This document shows, one piece after another, positions 1-11,789 of a DNA stretch of 64,000 nt; the first letter of the stretch is position 1; each line of letters begins with the position of its first letter. A program made the translations under genes and the position numbers. The notes beneath the pieces were generated by a model, which was given only the letters and a program-made list of their open reading frames with translations, did no database searches and was not told where the DNA came from. This DNA is from Desarmillaria ectypa (Eukaryota > Basidiomycota > Agaricomycetes > Agaricales > Physalacriaceae), in assembly GCA_030407005.1 (NCBI GenBank), contig JAUDYN010000006.1, positions 806,001 to 870,000 on the forward strand, given 5' to 3'.

Positions 1-429
1 AACTTATTGCCTCACTTTAGCTGGAGATTGAAAAAATCATATCATGCCTACCACTTGAATTCCGCGGAAGTGATCCTACACTTCGTCGCAATATGGAAAT
101 GGTCATAGAGGGCATGATAGATTCTCTCAATCAAGTTGTCAAGCGTACGCATCCTCCCGCTCAATTTATTCCCACCCTGATAGCGTACAATCAGTGACCG
201 ACCTGATACTACCTGATCTTCCACAAGCACGAGTTAACAAGTGTCTCATAGCGTTAGTGAACAGAAAGATCGTACGAAAGGACAATAGTACAGTAAGATT
301 AATCTTTCCTATTCATCGTTCCAAGCTGACGCATAATAAGGGGGCGGTTCTCTACCATTGGCAGGGGTTGCAATGATTGAGCGTTGCCTACTCCTGCTGT
401 GTCGGCCTTGTACATTAGATATCCGCTGT
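1..429. other. no gene recognised at the left edge
   Basis: Only short overlapping frames are present. No family motif, convincing splice structure or repeat was seen. This is the region downstream of the decayed SDR copy, and the C-terminal coding part expected for that copy is not recognisable here. Confidence 0.5.
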
Positions 430-1698
430 ACGATATTTGCGCTGATTCCGCCTTTAAAGCAATCACGTCTTCGATACTTCTCCAGTCCATTGGGAGCGTG
501 TACGAAGACCATTCTGGTGCTTGAGCAACATACATTAGATGGTCGGCGCTCTTTTGAGATGATCTCAAGAGCGTCCCTATATAAAAACCAGCATGGGGAA
601 ACTATAGCGAACCGCTTTCGCCCGACTTCTGCTGAAGGTCGAGACGTCAAGGCGAGGACGTAAGCCCTGGCAGCATCACGGATATCGATAGCGCCTGGAG
701 CACCTGGGAACTTAGTGTTGCCGGGTCGAAGGAGCGCGTAAATATTCTCATTCGTGGAAAAGGCACTGAGGTCGGGCTCAGAAATGAGGTGTTCAGAACC
801 AGGAGCGAAAGGCCCGTAATTGTAAGAAGGTCCAACTGTGCAGAGAGAGGCCGTGTAAGTTTGAGTGAAACGAGATGAATGGACGTAAACATACTGAGTG
901 TAACATCTATTTCTGGATGTTTCTCCGCGAATTCAACGACTGCTAGGTCTGCATATTTCTTCTGGGCTACGTGAACGGGCAATGGCTGTCCAGAGGCTAT
1001 AGCCTGCTCTTTGGTAACAGGATTCTAATCCGGAATTACTGTAATAAGTAAAAAGTGGATAGAATATCGAGGACATACTTACCATTGGGGCCGAATGTTC
1101 CCTGAGGGAAGGGATGTGTCACGACAGAACCGGTGACAACGATTCTGTGAACTTTCGCCTGGACAGCCTCCCGTAAAACGTGAAGAGATCCATCGACACT
1201 GCTCTACGAGACGAGGTATCCATGTTAGCCGACGAATGGTTAGACAGGAGAAGAAACTTACTTTAAAAGCTGTTTTTGGATCAACTTGTCCCGGAAGAGG
1301 TACTGCAGCATGTATTATTCCATCAACACCTTGTAGAAGGAATGTGAGCTCGATGGAGTACACTTAAAGTTAGCAGCAAGCTCTCTTACCTTTGAGATAG
1401 TGACTCAAGTCGGGGACCTTGACGACCTCGAATCTATCACTACTGTAGTTGACGGAGAGAGCTTTCTTCAGGTCGCACTAGAATAAAACATTGTCAATCT
1501 CAGTTTTTTACTGCGTCATGGATAAAACACACGCTCGAACGGAGTACTCCGAGTCTAACAATTGGGTCAAAATGTGGAAGCCGATGAAGCCTGAGCCTCC
1601 GGTGACCTGGAGGAAGAGCTGGCGAGTCACACAAAGAGATGCAAGTCTATGACGTTGCTCACGAATATTAAACCAGAGTTTGAGTCGCTGGATGACAT
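430..1698 (-). pseudogene. decayed extended-SDR / NAD-dependent epimerase pseudogene
   Basis: This is a degenerate paralogue of the intact SDR gene at 58677-60082. Exon order is preserved: a start peptide MSSSDSNSG, then VTGGSGFIGFHIL (Rossmann glycine motif), GVDGIIHAAVPLPG, VHVAQKKYADLAV and RPSAEVGRKRFAIVSP, with intron positions matching the intact gene. Several lesions are visible. The third exon lost codons and shifts frame. A conserved Trp codon (DWNP in the intact copy) is TAG at 1025-1027. The catalytic Tyr of YxxxK is His (VHVAQK instead of VYVAQK). The last exon is frameshifted, shortened and lacks the C-terminal segment. About 250 bp of upstream sequence is also recognisably shared with the intact copy. 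It is very unlikely to make a working enzyme. Confidence 0.88.
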
Positions 1699-3181
1699 AT
1701 GTGTGTATTAGTGCGATTGGATTCAGTCGAAGATGAGAAAGCAGCTAGGGGGAGCGAATGAAAATACCATCTCTCGCAGTATATTACAGTTTTATAGGTC
1801 AACAGTAGCATGCCAAACGTAGAGAAGAGCTGGCTAACATGTATGTCCGAATAATTCAGATCTGAGAAAGGGTTCATGATAAGATCCTTAGGCGTTCTGA
1901 TAAGTAAATACTAAAGGGCTGATTGGCAATTGATCACCGAACCGGCTTTGTGACAACTTTGTAAGGGAGCTGTAAGGAAACTATGGTGCTAAAATTTGAG
2001 TTTATGTTTTGCTGAGGCATTACCGGAGCATAATTATAGTAATCAAAGAAAGCGATGGAGTCAACCGTGTTAGAATGAGCGGTAATTCTCCAGTGCTTAC
2101 CCAGATTTCAGCAAGGAACTCTCGCAAACAGGCGAGGGTTGTCGTTCAGTTGACTATCTATCTACATGCCGTGTACACTAATAGAAGCAACACAATGCAA
2201 TAAAGAAAATCCTTGCCTGACAACCGATGATCCCGACGTCCACTGCGCTGTGATGCGCGACACTTGTGTCGGAATATGCGAGAAAGTTCGAGTAATCCGG
2301 CATTCCGGCATGCTGAGTAAGAAAATGATTGGATTAGAATAGGTAGAAATTAGTATAAATATGCGAAGTAAATGGGCAAACTCCTCACGAGTTTATAACC
2401 CAAAGACTAAAGGTCTTACAAGCAATGTACTAGGATTAAGTCCGAAACACAACAACTTGATACTCCAACAAATCGTGGGATATCGCCAGAAGCAAACTTG
2501 AATTCTTTGCTCGAGGTGAAGTTGGAGCCGCGTCTAGGATCTGCCGAGTCGGGCCGGGGTCCGACTTTCTACACGTGGCCACGCGGGATTCGTTCATCAC
2601 GGGATCGCAGCCAAGCTCTACTTTTCTTCTACATCTCACGACGACCGAGGGCGAGTTCTCAGATCAGCTCTAGGCAATGCAATCGGTATAAACATGTTCA
2701 TAACTTCACTTCTCGCCAGGCTACTCCAGGTAACGCTTCCACATTTTTCCATGCTTGCCGCTGTCTTTCTGTTCTACGAATTCTCCCGATTCTGTGCACC
2801 ACGTGCCGAGGATCCCTGTCCAATTTCTTCCTGAAAGGTATCTCCTTGCTACAAAACCGATGATTCGAGGTCCGGAGAAGCACGAAATAATCGAGACCAA
2901 GTCCGAGTCCCAACCATCGTGGGGAATGGACCGACGTCGACGAGTTACTGAGTATTCCCGAATTGCCGATGACGTCAAAACTATCTCGTTTACACCTCTA
3001 TGAAGATCCGAGGACGGACTATCCATTGTCCTTCTTAACCGTGGTTCGGCCTGTGACCTGCCTCGAACTCTGATGACGACAAAGACCCTGGGATGGACTT
3101 GGTATAAATCCTCTGTGAAGCTCCATCTGACCCACTGCGTTTTCACCCTCACTTGCTCTCTTACGACCTCTATACGAACTA
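1699..3181. other. intergenic; contains the relic SDR promoter and the MARVEL gene promoter
   Basis: From 1699 to about 1965 the sequence is alignable by eye with the region upstream of the intact SDR gene (60083 to about 60265), including a shared run TTCAGATCTGAGAAA. The rest, 1966-3100, shows only short overlapping frames on both strands without family motifs. A TATA-like site for the next gene lies near the right end. Confidence 0.55.
3103..3109 (+). promoter_or_regulatory. TATA-like box of the MARVEL-type gene
   Basis: TATAAAT lies 73 nt upstream of the ATG at 3182, a usual distance for fungal genes. It was identified by motif and position only. Confidence 0.45.
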
Positions 3182-3888
3182 ATGTCTCACACCTTTGCTA
3201 TCCACCGAGTCCTAGCTTACGCTTGGCTGGTAAGCTAGGGCAAGTTCTTTCTGAACAACGCCTGACTGAAAGCCTTGTTATATAGTGGACCGTTGCCGTC
3301 ATACTTCTCGGGCTTACTGGCTACAGAGTTCATGTAACCGAGGGCTACGAAAATAGCTTTTATGGTTAGTCGTAGCATGCAATACTGTCGCGTTCAGTAT
3401 CTCTGACGGCATTCAACAGAACCTATCATCGTTGAATTACTAGTATCTGCCTGCTTGGCTATTATATGGGCACCCATCGCGTGTGTATCTTCTCTTCAGT
3501 TCCTTCGCATAATCCTCACCTATGGTGCCAGTGGAAGTCTCGTTCTCCGAAATCACAATGCATCAAAGTGCAGCCCTCAATTTCTCTCAGAGATGACCGG
3601 AAACTTCGTCTTATGGGTAATGTGGCTGGTAGGTGCTGTCGATACCACTGTAAGTACATACCTCAATCTCGCGACCTATTGCTGAGTGTTCATTTATGAT
3701 AGAACCGAATTATTCCTGGAAAGAACTGGTGCGGTCCAGGCAAGCAATGCAGAATCTTAACTGCAATTCTAGCATTCTCCTGGATCGGCTGGTCCTTCTT
3801 GACCATCATCGGTGCCATGGGCCTGATGTACTATGCGTACCAATCTGCGCAGCCCGCGCCTATCAAGGAAAAACCTTCCAACGCATAA
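3182..3888 (+). CDS. MARVEL-like four-helix membrane protein
   Basis: The spliced product is about 180 residues with four hydrophobic helices and short polar ends, the layout of small fungal MARVEL-domain proteins. Helices read FAIHRVLAYAWLWTVAVILL, IIVELLVSACLAIIWAPIA, FVLWVMWLVGAVDTT and ILTAILAFSWIGWSFLTIIG. The tail ends KEKPSNA. Proposed introns are 3230-3285, 3365-3419 and 3650-3702, all GT...AG and 53-56 nt, and they keep the frame open. The first ATG follows a TATA-like site. MARVEL proteins sit in membranes, often associated with sterol-rich domains or vesicle traffic, but no specific role can be assigned here. The extracellular segment between helices 2 and 3 could hide a further intron. 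Confidence 0.75.
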
Positions 3889-4312
3889 ATATTTTACCAT
3901 GAAAGTGACGATTGATGGCGAAAAGGCCCACTAAGTTTTTAATGACCCCCTCCTCACTGAGTCCTCAGATTCACGTTGTACTTTATAATGATTGTTATAA
4001 TAGCAGTGCCACTGTATCGCCACCCGGCTCAAATCTTATCATCATTTTCGTTTTCTTTCTATCGCCTTGAAATACGCTGACAAATTGTATGACGTTTTCC
4101 CCGGGGACATAAGACAACCCTTAATTTCCTTCAGTGTCTCAAGAGCTCGGAATGTTTAGAATCTCTTTAGCGCCTCATGAAACCGGAAGAAAAACTCCGA
4201 GCCATCATTGCTTTACAGTAATTGCGCGACGTGGGTCTGCTGACTCACAAAATTATGTATCGAGCCATTTTTCTTCAACAGTCAACGTGTCAAGTTCGAC
4301 TACGAATCTGTG
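3889..4312. other. intergenic, nothing recognised
   Basis: This is the AT-rich 3' flank of the MARVEL gene and the 5' flank of the phosphatase gene. No coding signal, repeat or clear TATA box was identified. Confidence 0.5.
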
Positions 4313-5425
4313 ATGATTACTATAACTTTCGTGCGTATCTTTTTCGTGATTGTGTTCCACATTCATCTGATACCGGGTTAGATCAGACATGGTCAGAGCG
4401 AGGACAATCCGGTAAGAAATTTTTGTGCGGCTCGATATATATACTCAAGATTATTTGAGGTCAGAGAGGAATATGGGCCGGATGGAAAGATGCACCACTT
4501 TCTGAATTGGGCACGTCTGAATCTGTTTAGCTGCTTGACCGAATATTGATTTCTCCACCTTATTGTGTAGGTATAAGAGTGGGTGTTCTTCAATATCCAC
4601 GCGTCGACAAATATAAACGTCGTGTTTTAGCAAGCAAAGGCTCTCAGCGACCACCTCTCAACTACGAAGATCGATCTCATCTACTCTTCCCCCCTCCTGC
4701 GCGCTCGTCAGACCGGTGAAGCCGTGCAAAGTGGTCAATCCATCCCGCCCGCGCTGATCATGAATCCTCATCTCCGAGAACAGCATCGGGGCATCGCAGA
4801 AGGGCGTCCGTATTGTGATGATTTCCCACATAACATGACTCCTGAAGAAGCTTTCAAGGTTGGCATATTCCCAAAGACAGCTCTTCTTGATGACGACGGG
4901 AAGTTTCCTGGAGGAGAAAGTAGAAATGATTTAGCGGCTCGAGCAGATATCGCGATCGTAGAGTGCATATTACCAAATCTCACGGAAGAGAATTTCGGGA
5001 ATGGACTTCATATCGCTGTTACGAGTCATGGATTGTTCATAGCCCAGCTCATTGCCGCCCTTTTGCGATATGATGCTTCGGCCGAGAGGGATGTGTCCTA
5101 TTTGGGCTTGATGAACACTGCATGGACGCGAGTGGAGGTTTCTTTGGATGTAGGTCTTCATTGGAGCATTTCATATCGACTAATTCCTCGATAGTCAAGC
5201 TGTGGTGACCCCGGGAATATGCGCCCTGCTCTTAAGGTCAACGTGACACATGTAGATGCGAAGGAGCATCTGAAACTTTTAGTATGTCCTCAATGTGACC
5301 GTCTGTTGTGTGTTATACCGACCAGGTGACCGTAGGATCAGTCGGTACCAGATATTCCAATTGACGACGACAGAAAGGAAGCAGCTGAAGTTTTGAATGG
5401 GGAAGCGGTGAGAAGCAAGTATTAG
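4313..5425 (+). CDS. histidine phosphatase family (phosphoglycerate mutase-like) protein
   Basis: The N-terminus reads MITITFIRHGQSEDNPRG, which carries the catalytic RHG motif. It continues into IWAGWKDAPLSELG and SPLLRARQTGEAV, the hallmark start of the branch-1 histidine phosphatases. The second catalytic His lies in VTSHGLFIAQL. Introns are inferred at 4331-4381, 4412-4464, about 4525-4630 (poor donor GTTTAG, least certain), after RVEVSLD, and one near 5283-5330. The C-terminus is about SVPDIPIDD...RSKY. The product of about 270 residues is probably cytosolic. Substrates of such enzymes range from phosphosugars to nucleotides and cannot be told from sequence. The catalytic residues appear intact. 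Confidence 0.85.
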
Positions 5426-5584
5426 AGGTGGCGGTGTTCATAGATGAATGTTTGGAATAGATTTCGAATAGACACTGATGACGATGAGACGCCTGTCGAT
5501 TAGCTCCTTGCATCGATCCATCACCGTCATTGCATTTCGTCATTGTAGCAGCCATTGATGTTGCATCCCTATAATGGGGTCAGG

Positions 5585-5592
5585 TATAAAAG
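5585..5592 (+). promoter_or_regulatory. TATA box of the CsbD-like gene
   Basis: TATAAAAG lies 63 nt upstream of the ATG at 5648. It matches the consensus strongly and has standard spacing, in keeping with a strongly expressed or stress-induced gene. Confidence 0.55.
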
Positions 5593-5647
5593 AAACCCTG
5601 TCCTCCAACCCATCTCCACAACTCAATACCTCGACTTACTATTAAAT

Positions 5648-6105
5648 ATGTCTTCTGGAGAACCCAAGTAAGTTATCACCGGTGATGTGGTCTTGTTCAT
5701 ACACTGACCCTCTTATAGCAAGACCACTGGCCAATACCACTCCCTTAAGGGCACCGCTGTTGAAACTGTAAGGTTCGTATAATAAAGGGATTAATCGGGT
5801 TCATGCTTTTTCAGATTGGCAATGCGACCGGTGCTACTTCATGGCAACAATCCGGCAAGGAAGAGCATGTCGCAGGAGAGACCGAGTACAACGCCGCTCG
5901 TGCCAAGGGCTTCGCAGAAGGTGCTGTAGACCGTCTCGAAGGCAAGAAGGATGCTATTGTCGGTGCTGTCACCGGTGACAAGGCCCAGCAGACACAAGGT
6001 GAGCTCGTGTTTCCTTATTCCAAGAACATTGCAGAAGTCTGACTCAATCAAGGAAATACTCAGAATGAGAAGGGAAATGTCAAGCAGCAAGTAAACCGGA
6101 AGTAG
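5648..6105 (+). CDS. CsbD-like stress protein (fungal mismatched-DNA-binding Hmp1 type)
   Basis: A hydrophilic protein of about 100 residues in four exons begins MSSGEPNKTTGQYHSLKGTA. It contains IGNATGATSWQQSGKEEHVA and a Gly/Ala/Lys/Gln-rich body (AEGAVDRLEGKKDAIVGAVT), ending KQQVNRK. This matches the CsbD-like family, whose fungal members are often annotated as mismatched base pair and cruciform DNA recognition proteins. The bacterial name comes from general stress regulons. Introns follow GEPN, VET and QTQG, all GT...AG. A consensus TATA box precedes it. The biochemical role is unresolved in the family, so stress protection is inference. Confidence 0.85.
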
Positions 6106-6425
6106 GGCATTATCCTATTACTTAGCAATGATCAGCGATAAAGACTTGTAACAATGGGATATAATACCTTGATGTTTCCTATCCATGAACCGGAAGAACT
6201 TTGGGACAGTTTGCTTCACGGAATATTTAGTCGCATAACACCAGAAAAAGGGACAGAACATTGTATGGTTATGGTACCAGCGCAAGTTCTCAATAAGGAA
6301 TGACCGGGCCTACCGTCGTTTTAATGGCCAATTTTGGCTCCTGACAAATCACGTACAGCCACCTCGACGCGCCATGCTCACGTGCAACGCGTTTGCCTTT
6401 TGAAAGTGAACCACCACGGGTTACG
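6106..6425. other. intergenic between the CsbD-like gene and CND1
   Basis: No coding signal was seen. It holds the 3' flank of the CsbD-like gene and the presumed TATA-less promoter of CND1. Confidence 0.5.
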
Positions 6426-9400
6426 ATGCGTATCGACCTTCAAGAGGAGCTCAAGAACAAGATAACCGAGCACGACATCGAACACGAGCATGATCCAAGC
6501 AAGGAAGACCCAGGGGAGCTCCTAGAAGGTTGGTCTCTGTCGTCTTCGTTTTAACTTTTCTTAACGACGCGATTCAGGTGCTGTCGAGGCAGTCGCAGAA
6601 TCGAGCGATGCAATAACGAATTCAAAAAACTTCGACGTCTACTGCAGTCTACTAAAATACTCAGACGCGGTTCCGGGCTCTGTCATGACCAAACTACTCG
6701 ACTCTTTAACGTCTGGATTTCAAACCGAGGCTGATGCCACCATAAGAGATGCCGTTACAGAGGACCCAGAAGTGATATCAGGACACAAGGATGCTCTTGA
6801 TATGTATGCCTTTCTTTTGCACTGGTTCGTTGCCGCTGCGGAAAATGTCAAGTCGGAGAGTGAGGAAACGGCTCCTGTCCCGAAGGCTAAGCCCAAGAGA
6901 GGAAGAGGCGCGAAGGCGGCCAGGACTGGTGGACGGACAGCAGCATCGAAGAAGAACTCGGAGCAGTGGTCATGGCAGGATCACATACCGAATGCGTTGG
7001 GGTTGATTTGCCGGATACTTGAGAAGCTTCCTGCTCAGCACGTGTGGCCGACGAGTATGGAACGAGAAGCGTTCATCAAGTGTGTTATTATCTTCTATAT
7101 CTCCCAGCTTTCTTATTGACTTGGCGTGTCAGGTGTATCATACTTCCTGTCTATGATATCTCGACGAAAGAGCCATACATGAAAGTGACCGACATCAAGA
7201 AAGGCGTACAAAGGGCGATCTGCTTGTCGGTCAAGTTGCATGGCCAGGGGTCTACAGCATCCACCAAAATCATGGCGAATCTATCTTTCCATGAACATTT
7301 GGCAGAACCAATGGCGGAGTGTCTGGCAATCGTCGAGGACGAATACCATCACCCCGAACTTGCGGATGAAGTCCTCAGGGACATATCTGCACAGAAATTT
7401 AGCGCTCAAGACACCAAAGGGCCCCGTACTTTTTCAAAATTTCTTATGAGATATTCCGAAGTATGCCCTCGCCATACCCTCAAACAAATTAGTCTCCTCC
7501 TTGACCAGCTGGACTCCGAGGTATGGTTGAGTCATATTCTGACAGACGGTCACTGAAAATCCAATTTAGGCCTATCCCATGCGCATTGCTATTGTCGAAA
7601 TCATCGGGAACCTCATTGTGCATCTAGATTGCAACAGTGGCCCCGTAGGTTCTCAAGAGAATACTCAGACTACGAAGCAGATTAATGGCCTTTACGACTT
7701 TCTCATCGAACGTATGCGAGATGTGTCGACCTATGTCCGTACGAAAGTCTTATCTGTGTTCACAAGACTTTGCGAACTCAAAAACGTGTATGGGAGATCA
7801 CGGCTGCATGTCACCAGGATTGCTATTACGGCGCTGGAGGATAAAGCGGCGGCCGTAAGGAAGAATGCAGTACTGTTGCTCGTGAAACTTATCACCACAC
7901 ACCCTTGGGATCGTATTCACAAAGGACCTTTGGAAATGGACGTATGGGAGAAAGAGTACGAGGAGCTGTTGGAAAGATGGGCGCCATACCAGGAAAAGTT
8001 AGACAAGTTTAATCTTGCCGACCAGCCGTCTCAAGTGCAGGAGGAGGAGGAGGAGGAAGAGAGCTCCAACGACGACGAAGAAGCAGAAGCGGAGGAAGCG
8101 GAGGCGGAAGAAGAAGACAATGAAACCACCACCAAGCAATCTAAGAGACCGAAAAAGTAAATATGATCATTTCCAGCCTGCATCTAATGCTAACCTCTGT
8201 GATAGAAAGGTTCGAGGGGACGATGAGATGGATGTTGAAGAAGATGAGAATGAGAATGAGAGCGATGCAAACGATGATGCCATGTCGGTGGATGGCGAAG
8301 AGGGCGAACCTCAATCCCGACCAAGCAAGAAGGGCGAATCTAAGAAGGCCTCGAAGCAACCCAAGCGCAAGCCTCGACAGTCTCAGCTGAACCCCGATGC
8401 CTTGGAGGCATTGCGACTTATGGATGAACAGGAAGTCAAGGAGTTACGGCTGACGAAAAAGTACTATCTTGAAGGTATGGATTTTATGCGGCATATCGAA
8501 GAAGCCATGGTCGTCTTGTGTCAGCTGCTGGGCTCGACCAATAAGCCAGAAGCCTTGGAGGCCATTGGATTCTTCCAGGTTGCTTATCAGTACAAGATGC
8601 GGAATGCTCAGGTACGTGCGTAGCATCTCGCAAGGCTCCGAAATTCATATATCTCATTAGAGTGGTATCAAGAAGATGTTGCATTTGATTTGGCAGAAGG
8701 ACAACAGCGTCACGTCGGAAGATGGCAAGGAAATCAAGGGCGTTCGTTCCCGGCTTCTGGAATGCTACCAGACGCTGTACTTCGATCCCATTGCCGACTT
8801 GGACGCCCGAGGTCAAGTCAGCCGGATAGCAAAGAACATGATTGAGTGAGTTTTTTTTTATCACTCATCCTCCATTATGTGCGTTAACTTGCTATTACAG
8901 GCTTACTTATGGCGCTACTCTCGCAGAATTGACGAGCTTGGAGGAAATGATGCGCACGATGATGGCTAATGACCAAATTCCTTCCGAAGTTATCAGCAAG
9001 CTGTGGCAAATCTACAGTGCGTTTGTTCAGGTGGGGGATTTTTGTTTTAGCTAACTGTCGCCTTTGTTTCTAGCGTCGAACAAGCCTCTTCCCAAGCCTC
9101 AGCGACGAGGAGCGATTGTTATACTCGGAATGCTGGCTTTGGCTAAACACAACATACTATCAGAGCTCGATCACATTGATACCATGTTGAAAGTCGGTTT
9201 GGGTGCCCTCGGAAGAGTAAATACGACCGTCATCAGCTCACTAAACTACTCTAACGTATTTCTCTAGGCGGACCTGACTCTTGCCAGATACACCTGTGTA
9301 GCATTGCAGCGGCTGAACGGGAGTGCTAAGAAGGTGAAAGGCGAGTGGTTGCCCTGTTCTTCCAGCGAGTATTTCTGATTATACATGAAGGTTCCCTTGA

Positions 9401-11344
9401 TGATAAAACGATGCGTATCGAGATGGATAGCGCTATCTTCCAGAAGCTGAAGCAAGTCGTTCTTCGTCCCTGTCGTTCCAAAGACTGGTTCGGGCTGGCC
9501 GAACAGGTTATCAACACTGTCTACGCTCTTGGGGAGCACCCTGACGTCTTCTGCAATGACCTCGTAAAGAAACTCACACACCGCACTTTCACACCTGTGC
9601 CTCAAGCCGGGAGTGCTGCAGAGGATAAGGAGAATGATCCGGATGCTATGGACGAGGACCACCCTGGTGACATTTCACGAGCTGATTCCCAAGAACCCAA
9701 GGCGACGGACTTGGGCGACGCTTTCCATCTGAGTCAGCTTCTCTTTGTAGTTGGTCATGTTGCGATCAAGCACATCGTGTATTTGGAACTTGTCGAGCGA
9801 GAAGCTAAAAGACAGAAGGATGAGGCACAAACTGGTAAGAGTAAAGCTGTTTGGAGGATGTGTTGTTCTGACTAGACATACATAGCGGAGAAGAAAGCAG
9901 CTCAAGCACCTGGTGCCCGTGGTACTTCTTCTAAAGATGGTGAGGAGTTGGATCAAGTGGCTGGGAACGCGGAAGACGAGATCGGCGAACACATACAAGA
10001 GATACGAGAGCATGAACTGCTTTTTGGCCCAGAATCGCTGCTTGCTGTTTACGGTCCCATATTAGTTTATATCTGTGGAAGGCCTGATAAGTTCAAGGTC
10101 AGTTTCATTGCCACCTGTTATCAGTTTGTCCTGAGAATATCTGCAGAACCCTACCCTCAAAGCTGCTGCGACCCTGTCGTTCAGCAAGTTCCTCTGCGTT
10201 AGCTCCAAATTCTGTGACGAACATCATCTACTGCTGTTCAAAATCCTTGAAAAGTCCGATAGCGCCAATATTCGGAGCAATATCGCCATTGCACTTGGTG
10301 ATGTTGCTGTCTCTTTTAGTACTATCATCGACGAGAACAGCAACGAACTTTACCGAGGACTTTCGGACCCTGACCTTGTGGTGAAGAAGAACACGCTTAT
10401 GGTTCTCACACATTTGATCTTGAACGGGATGGTCAAGGTGAAGGGACAGTTGGGAGAGATGGCGAAATGTGTGCAAGATCCGGACGACCGTATTTCCGAC
10501 CTTGCGAAGTTGTTCTTCAAAGAGTTGTCTACGAAGGACAATGCCATCTATAACAATCTGCCGGACAGTAAGTCCTCTGCCTTGGTTCCAATCAAACGCA
10601 TTTATTCAATCCCTACTTCCCTAGTCATCAGTCATCTTTCTTTCGGTGAACACGCTGTCGATGAAGAAATGTTTCACAGCACGATGTCGTATATTTTCAC
10701 CTTCATCGAAAAGGTAGGCCTTCGTCGTATCGGCGCATACTAGTTTTGACACGGATTTTAGGATAAGCAAACGGAGAATGTTGTGGAGAAGTTGTGTCAG
10801 AGGTTCCAGCTCTCCGAAGACCCTAGGCAATGGCGAGATATCGCTTATTGTCTATCGCTGCTAAATTACAAGTCGGATCGATCTGTCAAGAAGCTCATTG
10901 AAGGCCACAGGTTCTATGGCAACAAGTTGCATGAACTAGTTGTTTATGAGCGATTCGCTTCTATACTCAACAAAGTAAGGAAGCGTCCGAACTTGTGAAA
11001 CCATGCTAATGACGCGTGATGACAGGCTCGTGCAGCTAAGAGCAAGGATAAGCCAGATCATGAGCTGGATGAATTTGGCAAAGTGGGCCCTTCTGGCTAT
11101 TTCCCCGAATATGCACTTACAAGTTTTGCTCAGCTCCTTGAAGAAAGCAAGGAAGCGGGTACAGAAGAACACGACCTGGCGAAGCGAACGAAATCTGCAG
11201 TCAAGAAGCGTGCCAAACGTCGTAAGACACCCCTTTTGGTTGACAATCCAGAGTGTATTCATGATATCTGCTCTTACAGCTGCGACACGCTCTACCAGGA
11301 AAGTCAAGGTTGAGCAAACTATCGAAGAGGATGACGACGAATGA
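6426..11344 (+). CDS. CND1: condensin complex subunit 1 (CND1 / NCAPD2 / Ycs4)
   Basis: This is the HEAT-repeat subunit of condensin, which compacts and helps disentangle mitotic chromosomes. The product is about 1,370 residues over roughly 15 exons. Conserved blocks are YVRTKVLSVFTRLCEL followed by AAVRKNAVLLLVKLI in the N-terminal half, then LAKLFFKELSTKDNAIYNNL, FTFIEKDKQTENVVEKLCQR and WRDIAYCLSLLNYKSD in the C-terminal Cnd1 domain. A strongly acidic stretch (Glu/Asp runs, 8038-8125) sits mid-protein across an intron, followed by a second acidic and basic linker. A Lys/Arg-rich stretch near the C-terminus (AVKKRAKRRK) may be a nuclear localisation or DNA-contact element. The start is the first ATG, leading into a frame that splices cleanly at 6528. 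It is convergent with MSS4. Confidence 0.93.
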
Positions 11345-11789
11345 GCAAGAATGACATGGATGATCTATGTATAGCAATAATATTATATGGCCACTTCTTG
11401 TATCAGTATTAATGTACTAATACCTCCACCCGCAGTTGAATAATTCTACTGTAACGAATATGAGCGCAAAAGGGCGATAGCAAGCGACGATATGTGAGGA
11501 TGGTGAGTAAGGAGTGTGGGTCAACAAAAGCGACAGAGATGATGAAAACGTAGGTGCAAAGGAATGTGGGCGGTAATGGACAACTATATAATGAGTGTCG
11601 CAGGGTGAGAGTATTAGACCAGAAAAGCCAAAGAAGAAGTGGTGAGTTGTACACAAAATGACTATCCGGGGATGTCCAAGAGTCCTCGACTTGATAATAA
11701 TAATGAGGGGCAATAAAAACTTGTGTGTGCGTGAGGAGTCATTAGATTAGAATAAAGGAAACACGATATACCGGGTCAAAAATGCAAGA
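11345..11789. other. convergent 3' region between CND1 and MSS4
   Basis: These 445 nt between two converging stop codons presumably hold both 3' UTRs and polyadenylation signals. AATAATATTA-type AT-rich runs occur near 11379 and 11695. No gene or repeat was seen. Confidence 0.5.

Noticed and set aside
2498..3152. Overlapping frames of 121 codons (+) and 143 codons (-) upstream of the MARVEL gene
   Set aside because: Both are in GC-richer intergenic DNA, overlap each other, show no family motif and end in the promoter of the next gene.
4510..4630. Apparent break in the histidine phosphatase gene after SELGT (stop a few codons later)
   Set aside because: A phase-0 intron using donor GTTTAG at 4525 and acceptor TTTTAG at 4630 rejoins the frame into QAKALSDHL. 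The gene is probably intact, though the donor is weak.
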